64,000 bases of DNA from contig JAEUKK010000160.1 of assembly GCA_016792625.1 (NCBI GenBank), positions 20,653-84,652 of the forward strand. Direction: 5' to 3'. The translations under genes were made by a program, and so were the position numbers. This document shows, in pieces, positions 52,911 to 62,502 of the stretch (position 1 is the stretch's first letter; every line of letters begins with the position of its first letter). The notes beneath the pieces are model-generated. The model did not search any database. It was given only the letters and a program-made list of their open reading frames with translations, and had not been told where the DNA came from. Origin of the DNA: Deltaproteobacteria bacterium. GTDB lineage: Bacteria > Myxococcota_A > UBA796 > UBA2385.

Positions 52911-55106
52911 ATGTTGCGCCCATCGATCTCCCGCCGCGCCGCCGCGCCCCTGCGCCGCGCCGCCCTCGGCCTCGCCGCCGCCCTGCCCCTCTCCACCGCC
53001 GTCGCCGGCGAGGGCATGTGGCTGCCCGAGCAGCTCCCCCGCCTCGCGCCCGAGCTGCGCGCCGCGGGCATCACGCTCGATCCAGCGAACCTCGCCGACC
53101 CGAGCAAAGCGCCGCTCAACGCGATCATCTCGCTCAACGGCTACTGCTCGGCGAGCTTTCTGAGCGCCGACGGCCTCGTGGGCACCAACCACCACTGCGT
53201 GAGCGAGCTGCTCGGCTACAACAGCGACGAGACGCGCAACCTCGCGCGCGACGGCTACGTCGCCCGGTCGCGTGACCAAGAGCTCTGGGGCGGCCCCGGG
53301 GTCGAGGTCTACATCGTCGACCAGATCACCGACGTGACCGCCAAGATGGGCGCGGGCATCAAGAAGGGCACCAAAGACCTCGACCGCACCAAGATCACGC
53401 GCCGCAACGAGGCGGCCCTGCTCAAGGCCTGCGAGGCGCCCCCGGCGGGCCACGACAAGCCCACCCACCGCTGCCGGGTGGTGGCTTTTGACGGCGGCGG
53501 TAGCTACCGCTTGATCCGCAGCCAGATCTTCCGCGACGTGCGCCTGGCCTACGCCCCGCCCGAGAGCGTGGGCAGCTACGGCGGCGAGGTCGACAACTGG
53601 ATGTGGCCGCGGCACGCCGGCGACTTTGCCCTGCTGCGCGTCTATGTCGGCAAAGATGGCAAGCCGGCGGCCCACAGCGCCGACAACGTGCCCTACCGCC
53701 CGCCCCACCACCTCAAGGTCGCCAAAGATCCCGTGCGTGACGGTGATCCGGTGCTGGTCGCCGGCTACCCAGGCGGCACCAGCCGCTACGCGAGCGCCAG
53801 CGCGCTCCAGCACGCCCGCGACCAGGTCTACCCGGCCAAGATCGCGCTCTTTGACACGCTCATCGCCCTGCTGCGGGCCGAGGCCAAGGCCAGCGAGGCC
53901 GCCGCCGGGCGCCTCAATGGCAGCATCGACAGCCTGGGCAACGGCCAAAAGAACGCCCAGGGCATGCTCGACAACATGCGCACCAGCGATGTGGTCGGCG
54001 ACAAGAAGAAGATCGAGGCCGAGGTGCGGGCCTGGGTGGCCGCCGACAAGGCGCGGGCCAAACGCTACGGGCCGGCCTTCGCCGAGCGTGACCGCCTCGA
54101 GGCCGAGGCCCGCGCCGATTGGGAGGCCGAGTACCTGCTCAGCTGGCTGCTGCGCAGCTCGGACCTGCTCGAGGTGGCCCACCAGGCCGTGCGCCTCGCC
54201 GAGGAGCGCAAGAAGCCCGAGGGTGACCGCGCGCCGGGCTACCGCGCCCGCGACGAGGAGCGCCTGCGCCTGCGCAGCGACCGCCTCGACAAGACGCTGT
54301 GGCTGCCCGCCGACCGCGCGTTCATGGCCGAGCTGCTGCCGCGGGTGGTCAAGCTCGAGGGCGGCTCGTCGGCCCCGGCGGTCGACGCCTTTGTGGCCAG
54401 CTTTGGCGGGGTCGAGGGCACGCTCAACGCGCTGTTCACCACGCCGACGCTCGCCGACGCCGCGGCGCGCCGGGCCCTGCTTGAGGCCGAGGCGGGCGCG
54501 CTGGCCGCCTCGACCGACCCCTACGTCGTGCTGGCCCGCGCGCTTGAGCAGCGGCTCGCGCCCATCCGCGCCGCCGACGAGCTGCGGCAGGGCGCCTCGC
54601 TGCGCATCGACCCGCTGATCATGGAGGCCACCCGCCTCGCCGCGGGCCGCGAGCTCTACCCCGACGCGAACAACACGCTGCGCATCACCTTCGGCGAGGT
54701 CGAGGGCTACTCCCCCCGCGACGGCGTCTGGCACCTGCCCCGCACCACCGTGCCCGGTGTGGTGGCCAAGGCGGGCGCCTGGCCCTTTGACGCGCCCGCC
54801 CGCCTGCTCGAGGCGGCGCCGGGGGCGTCGAAGAGCCGTTTCGCTGATGATGGTGTGCTGCCCGTCAATTTCCTCAGCTCGCTCGACACCACGGGGGGGA
54901 ACTCGGGCTCGGCCACGCTCAACAAGAACGGTGAGCTGGTCGGCTTCCTCTTCGATGGCAACTACGAGAGCATGAGCGCCGACTGGCTATTCGCGCCGGC
55001 GGTCACCCGCAGCATCCATGTAGACGTCCGTTACCTGCTGTGGATGCTGGAAGACGTCGAGAAGGCCCCTGCCCTCGTCGCCGAGCTCGGGTTCCCGCAG
55101 CCCTGA
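52911..55106 (+). CDS. S46-family dipeptidyl peptidase, DPP7-like
   Basis: 731 residues from ATG at 52911 (GGAGGA upstream). Signal peptide, then mature VAGEGMWLPEQLP typical of S46. Catalytic triad residues are visible: His in LVGTNHHCVSE, Asp in GEVDNWMWPRHAG and Ser in TTGGNSGSATL. The S1-pocket loop reads LFDGNYESMSADW; a Gly here marks DPP7-type enzymes that accept hydrophobic or neutral P1 residues, whereas DPP11 has Arg. It removes dipeptides from oligopeptides in the periplasm. Fits a predatory or proteolytic lifestyle. Confidence 0.9.
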   Translation: MLRPSISRRAAAPLRRAALGLAAALPLSTAVAGEGMWLPEQLPRLAPELRAAGITLDPANLADPSKAPLNAIISLNGYCSASFLSADGLVGTNHHCVSELLGYNSDETRNLARDGYVARSRDQELWGGPGVEVYIVDQITDVTAKMGAGIKKGTKDLDRTKITRRNEAALLKACEAPPAGHDKPTHRCRVVAFDGGGSYRLIRSQIFRDVRLAYAPPESVGSYGGEVDNWMWPRHAGDFALLRVYVGKDGKPAAHSADNVPYRPPHHLKVAKDPVRDGDPVLVAGYPGGTSRYASASALQHARDQVYPAKIALFDTLIALLRAEAKASEAAAGRLNGSIDSLGNGQKNAQGMLDNMRTSDVVGDKKKIEAEVRAWVAADKARAKRYGPAFAERDRLEAEARADWEAEYLLSWLLRSSDLLEVAHQAVRLAEERKKPEGDRAPGYRARDEERLRLRSDRLDKTLWLPADRAFMAELLPRVVKLEGGSSAPAVDAFVASFGGVEGTLNALFTTPTLADAAARRALLEAEAGALAASTDPYVVLARALEQRLAPIRAADELRQGASLRIDPLIMEATRLAAGRELYPDANNTLRITFGEVEGYSPRDGVWHLPRTTVPGVVAKAGAWPFDAPARLLEAAPGASKSRFADDGVLPVNFLSSLDTTGGNSGSATLNKNGELVGFLFDGNYESMSADWLFAPAVTRSIHVDVRYLLWMLEDVEKAPALVAELGFPQP

Positions 55107-55204
55107 TCGATCCCTGCCCCTCCCATCATGCTGCCGGCGACCGCGGGCCCAGGCCCGCGCCCGCGCCCCCCGGCGGCCCCCTCCTCACCTCGGAGCGCCC
55201 CACC

Positions 55205-55912
55205 ATGCGTACCCAACTGTCCCTCTCCCTCCTGCTGGTGCTCGCCGCTTGTGAGCCCGTCACCCCCAAGGTCGAGGGCGGCATCTCCGCCGATGACGGC
55301 GGCCTCGACATCGGCGGCGACGACGACACGGGCGGCGCGAGCGACGGGGCCGATGGGTCCGACGGTGCAGATGGCGCCGATGGGGCCGATGGGGTCGATG
55401 GTGGTGCAGACGGCGCCGATGGGGCCGACGGCGGCGCGGATGGCGCTGACGGGGCCGATGGCGGTGACGGCGCCGACGGCGGCGCAGATGGCGCTGACGG
55501 CGGTGGTGATGACGGCACCCCCGACGCCTACCCCCGCACCTGGGACGGCGTCCGCACCATCGAGTTCCCTGGCTACTGCGAAGAGAGCTTCGGCGAGCTG
55601 GGCACCGAGGTCACCCGCGAGGCCGACTGGTCGTGGATGATCGACGCCTGCGGCGACTGCGCCGAGACCTACGTGCTCGCGGTCGACACCGACGAGATCT
55701 GCGGCAGCGTGCCGGTGGCCACTGAGACCTACCGCGGCGTGATCTACGACGGCCGCGGCGCGACCATCGTGGCCTTCTACGAAGACCGCGGCGAGATCGT
55801 GGCCTACGAGTACGCCGCCGCCAGCTGGGATGGCAGCCTGCTGGCCTACGAGACTGAGGGCGACTACAGCGGCTACGACTACATCCTCACCGGCGAAGCC
55901 ATCATCGAGTGA
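55205..55912 (+). CDS. Acidic-linker lipoprotein with Cys-containing domain
   Basis: 235 residues, ATG at 55205. Lipobox VLAAC near residue 16, then a linker dominated by DGADGADGAD (about 60 residues). The C-terminal 130 residues contain GYCEESFGELGTEV, DACGDCAETYVLAVDTD and a Tyr-rich ending (YDYILTGEAIIE). Same plan as 47485 and 52003, whose Cys-x-x-Cys (DCADC versus GDCAE) is similar. It precedes the alkaline phosphatase by 39 bp on the same strand; that enzyme has the same kind of linker. Function unknown. Confidence 0.72.
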   Translation: MRTQLSLSLLLVLAACEPVTPKVEGGISADDGGLDIGGDDDTGGASDGADGSDGADGADGADGVDGGADGADGADGGADGADGADGGDGADGGADGADGGGDDGTPDAYPRTWDGVRTIEFPGYCEESFGELGTEVTREADWSWMIDACGDCAETYVLAVDTDEICGSVPVATETYRGVIYDGRGATIVAFYEDRGEIVAYEYAAASWDGSLLAYETEGDYSGYDYILTGEAIIE

Positions 55913-55951
55913 GCCTGCCGTCACCGGCCCGCCACGCGATAACCTGGGCCG

Positions 55952-57937
55952 ATGACGCACCGCCGCGCTCCCCTCACCTTCGCCCTGCTGCTCGGCTGCG
56001 GGGCGCCGCCCAAGTCCGCCGAACCCGCGCCTGAGGGTGGGGGCGCGGCTGACGGCGGCGCGGCCGATGGGGCGACCGACGACGGCGCGACTGACGGCGG
56101 CGCGGATGGCGGCGATGGGGCCGACGACGACAGCGGCGCCGACAGCGGCGGGGTGGTCGAGCCCCCGCTCGGCCCCGTGGTCGTGCTGGTGATCGGCGAC
56201 GGCATGGGCCTCGAGCACGTCGACGCCGCCGGCCTCTACCAGACCGGCCGCCGCGACGGGGCCTTCGTGCACAGCGCGCCCGCCTTCGCGCGCGTGCGCA
56301 CCGCCTCGCGCACCGGCACGACCGACTCCGCAGCGGCGGCGACCACGCTCGGCGCGGGGGTCAAGACCACCAACGGCGCGCTGGGCCTCGGCCCCGAGGG
56401 TGAAGAGCTGGTCGGCATCGTCGACGTGGCGCGCGGCCTCGGCATGGCGACCGGGGTGGTCAGCACCGACACGCTGACCGGCGCGACCCCCTCGGCTTTT
56501 CTGGTCCACGTCGACAGCCGCGGCGACACCGCGGCCATCGCCGAGCAGCTCGCCGCCCGCCTGCCCAATGTGCTGCTCGGCGGCGGCGCCACCGACCTGC
56601 TCGCCCGGGTTGACCCGCTGCTCGCCCAGGTGGTGATCGACGCGGCGGGGCTCAGCGCGGCCGTGGTCGACGAGCGCCCGCTGGTCGGCCTCTTCGCCGC
56701 CGGCGCCATGCCCTTTGCGGTGGACGACGCCGGCGCCGGGCCGCGGCTCGAGGCCATGGCCACCACGGCCCTCGACCGCCTGATCAGCGACCCAGACGGT
56801 GCTCTGCTCGTGGTGGAAGGGGCGCGCATCGATCACGCGAGCCACCTGAACCTCGACGAGCTGGCCGTGCCCGAGGCGGCGGCCCTCGACGCCACCGTGG
56901 CCGCCCTGCACGCGCGCCTGGAGGCGAGCGGCCGCAGCTACGCGCTGGTGGTGACCGCCGACCACGAGTGCGGCGGGCTGAAGATCCTCGAAGACAGCGC
57001 CGCCGGCGAGATCCCGCTGACGAGCTGGCGCCACCTCGACCACACCAACGCCGAGGTCGGGGCCTGGGCCTGGGGGCTCGCGGCGCCTGCGCTCGCCGAC
57101 CGCGCCGTCGACAACACCGCCATCTGGGCCGCCCTGCACGAGGCGCTCACCGGCGCGCCCACGCCCGCGCCCGACCCGGGGCGGCTGGCCGATGGCTGGC
57201 TCGAGGACCTCGGCGCCCCGGTCAGCCTGCAGGTGCACGAGACCAACTTCGGCCTCGGCTACAACCAGCTCGACGGGCTGCGCCTCGCCGCCGACGCCAC
57301 CGGCCTGTGGATCGGCCTCGACGGCGTGGTCGACGACCGCGCCAACGCGGTGGTGGTCTGGATCGACCGCGACTTCGGGGCGGGCACCGGGGCGGGCGCC
57401 GGGCTGCTGCTCAGCGACCGCAGCGCCGGCCTCGACAGCGCGCTGGGCCGCGGCGCGCCGATCATCGAGCTGGAGGGCCTCGGCTTTGACGCGGCGGTGG
57501 GTAGCGTCGACGGCACCGAGCTGCGCCTGGGCAGCAGCAGCGGGGCGGCGGGCGCGCGCCTCTTTGCCCCGCCAGACGGTGATCCCGCCGATCTGTGGTG
57601 GCAAGACAGCCTGATCAACCTCGACTTCGCCCGCCTCGCCCAAGGGGCGCCCGCCGTCGCCGCGGGGCCCACCGGGGTGGCCTCGGGCGGCGGCCTCGAG
57701 GCGCTCCTGCCCTGGTCGGCGCTCTACCCCGGGGGGCTGACCGGGCCAACCGCCATCGCCGTGGTGGTGACCCTCACCGACAGCGCGGGGGGCACCGCGT
57801 CGAACCAGGCCCTGCCCCCCTATGCCTCAGCCACCGCGCCGGCCGGCACCCCGGGGCCCCTGCGCGCCGCCGCGGTCATCGAGGTCGACGCCACCGGCGC
57901 GGCCACCGGCCCGGCCCGGGTGGTCAGCGCCCCCTGA
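55952..57937 (+). CDS. Alkaline phosphatase lipoprotein
   Basis: 661 residues. Lipobox LLLGCG, a DG/DDG acidic linker, then the alkaline phosphatase fold from about residue 70. Metal and nucleophile motifs are visible: VIGDGMGLEHVD, TGTTDSAAAATTLGAG (nucleophilic Ser), EGARIDHASHLN, VVTADHECGG and LDHTNAEVG. The order fits PhoA-type enzymes. The last 220 residues form a second, unrecognised beta-rich domain (DQLRP-free; QVHETNFGLGYNQLDGLRL). Location is the outer-membrane surface or periplasm. Convergent with the MBL hydrolase, with a 3-bp gap. Confidence 0.85.
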   Translation: MTHRRAPLTFALLLGCGAPPKSAEPAPEGGGAADGGAADGATDDGATDGGADGGDGADDDSGADSGGVVEPPLGPVVVLVIGDGMGLEHVDAAGLYQTGRRDGAFVHSAPAFARVRTASRTGTTDSAAAATTLGAGVKTTNGALGLGPEGEELVGIVDVARGLGMATGVVSTDTLTGATPSAFLVHVDSRGDTAAIAEQLAARLPNVLLGGGATDLLARVDPLLAQVVIDAAGLSAAVVDERPLVGLFAAGAMPFAVDDAGAGPRLEAMATTALDRLISDPDGALLVVEGARIDHASHLNLDELAVPEAAALDATVAALHARLEASGRSYALVVTADHECGGLKILEDSAAGEIPLTSWRHLDHTNAEVGAWAWGLAAPALADRAVDNTAIWAALHEALTGAPTPAPDPGRLADGWLEDLGAPVSLQVHETNFGLGYNQLDGLRLAADATGLWIGLDGVVDDRANAVVVWIDRDFGAGTGAGAGLLLSDRSAGLDSALGRGAPIIELEGLGFDAAVGSVDGTELRLGSSSGAAGARLFAPPDGDPADLWWQDSLINLDFARLAQGAPAVAAGPTGVASGGGLEALLPWSALYPGGLTGPTAIAVVVTLTDSAGGTASNQALPPYASATAPAGTPGPLRAAAVIEVDATGAATGPARVVSAP

Positions 57938-57940
57938 GCC

Positions 57941-59143
57941 TCAGCGCGCCGGCTCAGGGTCGACGCCGCGCGAGATGATCGGATCTTCTGCCGCGGTGTG
58001 GATGGGGACGGCCGGCCACCAGACCTCGAGCGCGCCCAAGGCCGCCGGCTCGACGCTGCCGCCCGGCTTGGGCACCGAGAGGCGCACGCCGCGGCGCTCG
58101 GCCTCGAGGCGCACGCGCTCGGCGGGCTCGGTCCAGGCGTGGGCGGCGAGGTTGAACAGCCCCCAGTGGATGGGGATCATGACGTCGCCGCGCACCATCT
58201 GGTGCGCCCGCACCGCCTGCTCGGGGCCCATATGCCAGTCGGGCCAGGCCTGGTTGTAGGCCCCCGACTCCATCATCGTGACGTCGAAGGGGCCGTACTT
58301 GGCGCCAATCTCGTCGAGCGCCGGGAAGAGGCCCGTGTCCCCCGAGAAGAAGGCGCGGTGGGTTGGCCCGACCAGCGCCCAGCCGCCCCACAGCGTGTGG
58401 TTGGACTGCGGGTTGAGGCGCCCCGAGGCGTGGCGGGCCGGGGTGAGGGCCAGCCGCAGCGCGCCGGCGGGCCCGGGGCGCTCGACCTCGTCCCACCAGT
58501 CGAGCTCGTGGATGTGGTCGAGCGGCACGCCCCAGCCCTCGAGGTGCGCGCCCACGCCCAAGGGCAGGTAAAAGTGCGCCCCCTGCGCTGCCAGGGCCTG
58601 GATCGACGCGATGTCGAGGTGGTCGTAGTGGTCGTGCGAGATGAGCACGCCGTCGAGCGGGCCCACCGCCTCGATCGCCAGCGGCGGGGCGTAGAAGCGC
58701 TTGGGGCCGGCCCACTGCACCGGGCTCGTGCGGTCGCTCCACACCGGGTCGGTGAGGTAGCGCTGGCCGTCAATCTCGATGAGCAGGGTGCTGTGGCCGA
58801 GCCAGCTCACGCGCAGGCCGCTGGCGGGCGGCAGGGCCAGCCGCGCGCCGAGGCCGGTGTCGACCGGCAGGGCGCTGTCGGGCTCGACAAAGGCGCTGGG
58901 CCAGAGCACGCCCCGGATGTTGCGGATGAACTCGCCCTTGACCGGCTGGGGGTTCTCAAAGCCGCTGGGGCCCCACTGCGGGCTGCGCTCGACCCGCTCT
59001 TGGCGCGCGCCGCGGGGGCGGGAGCCAAAAGCGGCCCAGCCGTCGGCGATGGCGCCGACGCCGACGAGGGCGACGGCGGAGAGGGCGCCGAGCACCAGCC
59101 GGGGCAGCAGGCGGCGGGCGAAGGAGGGGCGGGTCTGGGGCAC
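57941..59143 (-). CDS. Metallo-beta-lactamase-fold hydrolase, NAPE-PLD/UlaG-like
   Basis: 400 residues from a GTG at 59143 with GGAGCCCC upstream. An N-terminal hydrophobic segment (LVLGALSAVALVGVGAIA) may be a membrane anchor or signal. The MBL motif SHDHYDHLD supplies the metal ligands; WLGHSTLLIEIDGQRYLTDP precedes it and ALTPARHASGR, FFSGDTG and IPIHWGLF complete the fold. The sequence order fits N-acylphosphatidylethanolamine phospholipase D-like or UlaG-like enzymes. Substrate unknown; phospholipid or lactone hydrolysis are possibilities. Confidence 0.85.
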   Translation of the reverse strand: MPQTRPSFARRLLPRLVLGALSAVALVGVGAIADGWAAFGSRPRGARQERVERSPQWGPSGFENPQPVKGEFIRNIRGVLWPSAFVEPDSALPVDTGLGARLALPPASGLRVSWLGHSTLLIEIDGQRYLTDPVWSDRTSPVQWAGPKRFYAPPLAIEAVGPLDGVLISHDHYDHLDIASIQALAAQGAHFYLPLGVGAHLEGWGVPLDHIHELDWWDEVERPGPAGALRLALTPARHASGRLNPQSNHTLWGGWALVGPTHRAFFSGDTGLFPALDEIGAKYGPFDVTMMESGAYNQAWPDWHMGPEQAVRAHQMVRGDVMIPIHWGLFNLAAHAWTEPAERVRLEAERRGVRLSVPKPGGSVEPAALGALEVWWPAVPIHTAAEDPIISRGVDPEPAR

Positions 59144-59213
59144 GGGGGCTCCGGGGGAGGAGGGCCGCGCTGCGCTACACCCCGCCGCCGCCGCGACAAG
59201 GCCCTGACCGCGA

Positions 59214-60125
59214 TCAGGTCTCGGGCGGCTGCCGCGCGCCCACGCCCACCTGCAGGCGGAAGAGCGGCGCGCCGACCCCCGCCGAGATCCCCACCGCGCC
59301 GGCGGCGAGCAGGCGGGGCCCGCCCGGGCGGGGGCTCCACTGGCCGCTCAGGCCCAGCTCGGCGGGGCTGCTGCGCCAGTCGGCGCCGATCTCGGCCAGC
59401 TCGCGCTCGCCGAGCAGCTCGACCGCCACCGCGGGGTCATCCGGGCCGCCTTGCCCCAGCCCGAGCGCGAGGCCCAGGCGCAGCCGGTCGCCGTAGGTGG
59501 TCTGCAGTACGTCATCCCCAGCGGGGGTCGCCGCGGGCAAGCCGCGCCAGCCGAGCTGGACCCCCACCCCCGCCGGCCCGGCCGCGACCCGCCCGCAGAG
59601 GCCCGCCTCGGCTGTCCAGCCGGGGCTGCCCGCGGCTTGGTCGACCGCCCCGAGCGGCGCGGTCAGCCGGCCGACCGCCGCGAGGCCGCCGTGCGCCCCC
59701 TCCACCGCCCGCAGCTTGAGATCGAGGCCCGGATCGCCGATCACCCCGCCGGTTGCCCGCCGATCCCCAGCCAAGGCCGCGTGCACGGGCAGGGACAGGG
59801 CCACGCGGGCCGGGCCGCGGGCCAGGCCGAGGCTGAAGTGCCCGCCCGCCACGGTGGAGAGCAGGGCCAGCTCTTCACCTTGGGGGGTCTCCCAGCGAAG
59901 GGGGTCGCGGGTCAGGCGGGCGAAGGCCCGGGCCTCGGCGCCGGGCCGCACCGTCGGGTCCTCGACGCTGAGGAAGCGGGCGCCGTCCGCCGCCGGCCGG
60001 GGCCCGGTGACGTCGACCTGGGGCAGGGGCGGCGCGGCCTCGGCCGGCCGGGGCGCGCCGAGCCCAAGCAGGGCGAGGCCCACGAACCCAGCGTGCAGCA
60101 GGCTGTTTTGGAGCATGCGCATCAT
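59214..60125 (-). CDS. Outer-membrane beta-barrel-like protein
   Basis: 303 residues. Signal peptide MMRMLQNSLLHAGFVGLALL..., cleavage near PAEAAP, then alternating hydrophobic strands ending in LLAAGAVGISAGVGAPLFRL QVGVGA, consistent with an outer-membrane barrel. It is the last gene of a four-gene minus-strand operon; its start overlaps the upstream stop by four bases (ATGA). No specific family is recognised. It could be a sensor, anchor or channel for the kinase/FecR-like proteins encoded upstream. Confidence 0.6.
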   Translation of the reverse strand: MMRMLQNSLLHAGFVGLALLGLGAPRPAEAAPPLPQVDVTGPRPAADGARFLSVEDPTVRPGAEARAFARLTRDPLRWETPQGEELALLSTVAGGHFSLGLARGPARVALSLPVHAALAGDRRATGGVIGDPGLDLKLRAVEGAHGGLAAVGRLTAPLGAVDQAAGSPGWTAEAGLCGRVAAGPAGVGVQLGWRGLPAATPAGDDVLQTTYGDRLRLGLALGLGQGGPDDPAVAVELLGERELAEIGADWRSSPAELGLSGQWSPRPGGPRLLAAGAVGISAGVGAPLFRLQVGVGARQPPET

Positions 60126-61198
60126 GGCCCGACCCCGGCGGGGGGCCGCAGCGGCCGGCCGTCCGAGGGCAGGCCGATGAAGCCGGTGCGGTCAACCGGA
60201 GACACCCGCCACCACAGGCCGGGCACCCGGTAGGGCAGGGCCAGCACCGTTGGCGCGAAGCGCGCCTCGTCGCGGTGGACCACCAGGGCGAGGCTGCGAA
60301 AGTCGGCCGAGGTGGCCAGCTCGACCTGGTAGGAGAGCGCGCGCTCGACCGGCGCCCAGACCAGCTCGGGCCGCCGCAGCTCGGCCCCCGCCGCCGGCCG
60401 CAGCAGCTGACCGGGCACCAGCAGGGGGACGGGGCGCCCCGGCGCCTCACCGGCCCGGGTGCGGCTGCCCTCCCCCGCGGCGAGCGGCTGGGCCACGCCC
60501 GCGCCATAGACGACCATGGGGGTGCCAAGCGCCTCGGTGCGCGCCGCCTCGGGCTCGACGTGCACCCGGAAGCCCCCGGCCTCGGCCGCGCTGGCCCCCG
60601 CCGCGGTCTCGACGGTGACCGCCCCGCCGCGCTCGCCGGGCCGCTGGGCGGGCACGGTGACCGAGCCCTGTTGCAGCCGCAGCACGCTGATCCGCTGGCC
60701 GCGCTGCACATGGGCCGCCGCCAGCGTCGCGCAGGTGCCGGGCAGCAGGTTCACGTCGTCATGGCCGCCGCCCGCCGCGTCCCAGGCCATGCGCACGGTG
60801 AGGTAGCTCTCGGCCGCGGTGCACAGCAGGGCGCCCAGGGGCACAGCCCCGCCCTCGCTGACCGGGATGGGCGGCGCCGCGCCGACCCGCACGGTGGCCT
60901 GGCCGACCAAGGCGAGCACCAGGCCGGGACCGGGCACCTCGCCCGCCCGCAGAGGCAGGCGCAGCAGGGTGCCCGCCGCGAGCGGAGCATCGACCTGCAG
61001 GCCGTTCTCGGCAGCCAGCGCCGCAGGCATGACCCCCGCGCGGCCAGCCACGGCGGCGAGGTCTTCGCCGGCGGCGACCACCACCAGCGCGCCCGGGCCC
61101 GCCGGCGCCGGCGCCCCCACCGCAGAGGGCCCCTGCGCGCCGATCACCAGCAGGGCGAGGAGGCACCCGACCCAAGCTCCAGCCCGCCCCGCGCTCAT
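60122..61198 (-). CDS. LysM- and FecR-like envelope protein
   Basis: 358 residues with signal peptide WVGCLLALLVIGAQG. Residues 38-85 (LVVVAAGEDLAAVAGRAGVM, ENGLQVDAPLAAGTLLRLPL) form a LysM-like peptidoglycan-binding module. The next 130 residues have the FecR sheet pattern (ESYLTVRMAWDAAGG, VNLLPGTCATLAAAHVQRGQ). The C-terminal 90 residues (LLRPAAGAELRRPELVWAPV, YQVELATSADF) are a fibronectin/FecR-tail-like repeat. It is sandwiched between the OmpA-like and barrel genes with four-base overlaps on both sides, so a periplasmic scaffold role is likely. Confidence 0.68.
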   Translation of the reverse strand: MSAGRAGAWVGCLLALLVIGAQGPSAVGAPAPAGPGALVVVAAGEDLAAVAGRAGVMPAALAAENGLQVDAPLAAGTLLRLPLRAGEVPGPGLVLALVGQATVRVGAAPPIPVSEGGAVPLGALLCTAAESYLTVRMAWDAAGGGHDDVNLLPGTCATLAAAHVQRGQRISVLRLQQGSVTVPAQRPGERGGAVTVETAAGASAAEAGGFRVHVEPEAARTEALGTPMVVYGAGVAQPLAAGEGSRTRAGEAPGRPVPLLVPGQLLRPAAGAELRRPELVWAPVERALSYQVELATSADFRSLALVVHRDEARFAPTVLALPYRVPGLWWRVSPVDRTGFIGLPSDGRPLRPPAGVGP

Positions 61199-62502
61199 GG
61201 CGACACCGGCGGGGTGGGCAAGATGACGCAGGCGCGGGCCTCTTCGGCGCTCAGCGTCGGGCTGACCACCACGGGCGCCGCCTCGCTGAGCGCGCCCGGC
61301 GGCAGGCCCGCCGCGACCAGGGCCCGGGCCACCGCGCCGCAGCGGGCCGCGGCCAAGGCAGCGTTGGCGGCCGGATCACCATCGGGAGAGGCGCTGCCCT
61401 GCAGGGTGAAGCGCCAGCCGCCCGCCGCCGCGACCAGGGGGCTCAGCGGGGCCGCCGCGGCCGGGGTGAGCGCGGCGCTGCCCCGGGCGAAGCGCACCCG
61501 CAGCGGGGCCGGGGCGGCGGGCCGCGCCCAGGTCACCTCGCCGTCGGCCACGGCCACAGCGAGCTCCTCCTCCCGGCCGCCACCGCGCACCCGCACGGTG
61601 ACAAAACCCTCAGGCGCGGTGATCTCCACGACTCCATCCGATGCGGGCGCGTAGGTTTGCCCGTCGATCTCGACCACATCACCCGGCTCGGCCACCACCA
61701 GCAGCCCGCCTTGGCGCGGGGCGGGCACCAAGCGCAGGGCCCCCGCCGCGCCGACCGCACCCTCGGCGGGCAACATGCCCTCAGCGACGACGATCAGGCG
61801 GGCCTCTGGCGGCAGCGCGGCCAGCACGGCCTCGGCCTCGGCGGGGAGCAGCCACGCGCAGACCGGGTGGGGCAGCCAGAGGCGGGCGCCCTCGGGCAGA
61901 AGGGGGAGGAGGGGCGCCGCGGGGCCGATCGCAGCAGGTGGGGGGTCGACGGGCGGCGCCGCAGGAGGTGGCGCCGGCACGGCCTCGACCTTGGCCCACC
62001 GCAGCCCGAGCCCGAGGCTGGCCGCCTCGGCCCCCGCGTCGCTGGCCCAGAGCCGCGCCTCAAGCTCAAGACCCGGCACCCAGCCCCCCGCGGCGGGCGG
62101 CGGGCGCAGGGGCTGCACCCAGCCCATGCCCACATGTGCGCGGCTAGACAGCCCGGGGGCCACCGCGAGGCTGTAGCCGAGGCCCAGCGCCGGGCCCGAC
62201 CGCCGCCCGAGCCGCAGGGCCGGGCCCACCCGCAGCGCCGGCGGGGCGCTGGGCCCCGCGCCGAACCCCAAAACAACGGTCTGCAGGTCAAGCTCGGCGG
62301 TGAAGGCGGGCAGCGGGCGCACCCCGAGCCCGAGCCCGAAGCCCCCGCCCCGCGCTGCAGGCCCGCGCGCGCTCTGCACCCAGCCGCTCGTGTGGGCCCG
62401 CAGCTCGGGGGTGGTGCGCGCCGGCGCTTCGGCCGCGGCGGCCCCAGGCAGGCCGAAGGCGAACAGCAGGCCCGCGCCGGCCAAGGTGAGGGCCGCGCTC
62501 AC
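61195..62502 (-). CDS. Outer-membrane barrel with OmpA-like C-terminal domain
   Basis: 435 residues from a GTG at 62502 that overlaps the kinase stop (GTGA). Signal peptide AGAGLLFAFGLPGAAAAE, then an outer-membrane barrel-like region (VGPALRLGRRSGPALGLGYS). The end has RVRFARGSAALTPAAAAPL and FTLQGSASPDGDPAANAALA, the beta-alpha pattern of OmpA peptidoglycan-binding domains; key Asp/Arg residues are partly altered. The stop overlaps the next start (ATGA). Probable outer-membrane partner of the kinase operon. Confidence 0.68.
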   Translation of the reverse strand: MSAALTLAGAGLLFAFGLPGAAAAEAPARTTPELRAHTSGWVQSARGPAARGGGFGLGLGVRPLPAFTAELDLQTVVLGFGAGPSAPPALRVGPALRLGRRSGPALGLGYSLAVAPGLSSRAHVGMGWVQPLRPPPAAGGWVPGLELEARLWASDAGAEAASLGLGLRWAKVEAVPAPPPAAPPVDPPPAAIGPAAPLLPLLPEGARLWLPHPVCAWLLPAEAEAVLAALPPEARLIVVAEGMLPAEGAVGAAGALRLVPAPRQGGLLVVAEPGDVVEIDGQTYAPASDGVVEITAPEGFVTVRVRGGGREEELAVAVADGEVTWARPAAPAPLRVRFARGSAALTPAAAAPLSPLVAAAGGWRFTLQGSASPDGDPAANAALAAARCGAVARALVAAGLPPGALSEAAPVVVSPTLSAEEARACVILPTPPVSP

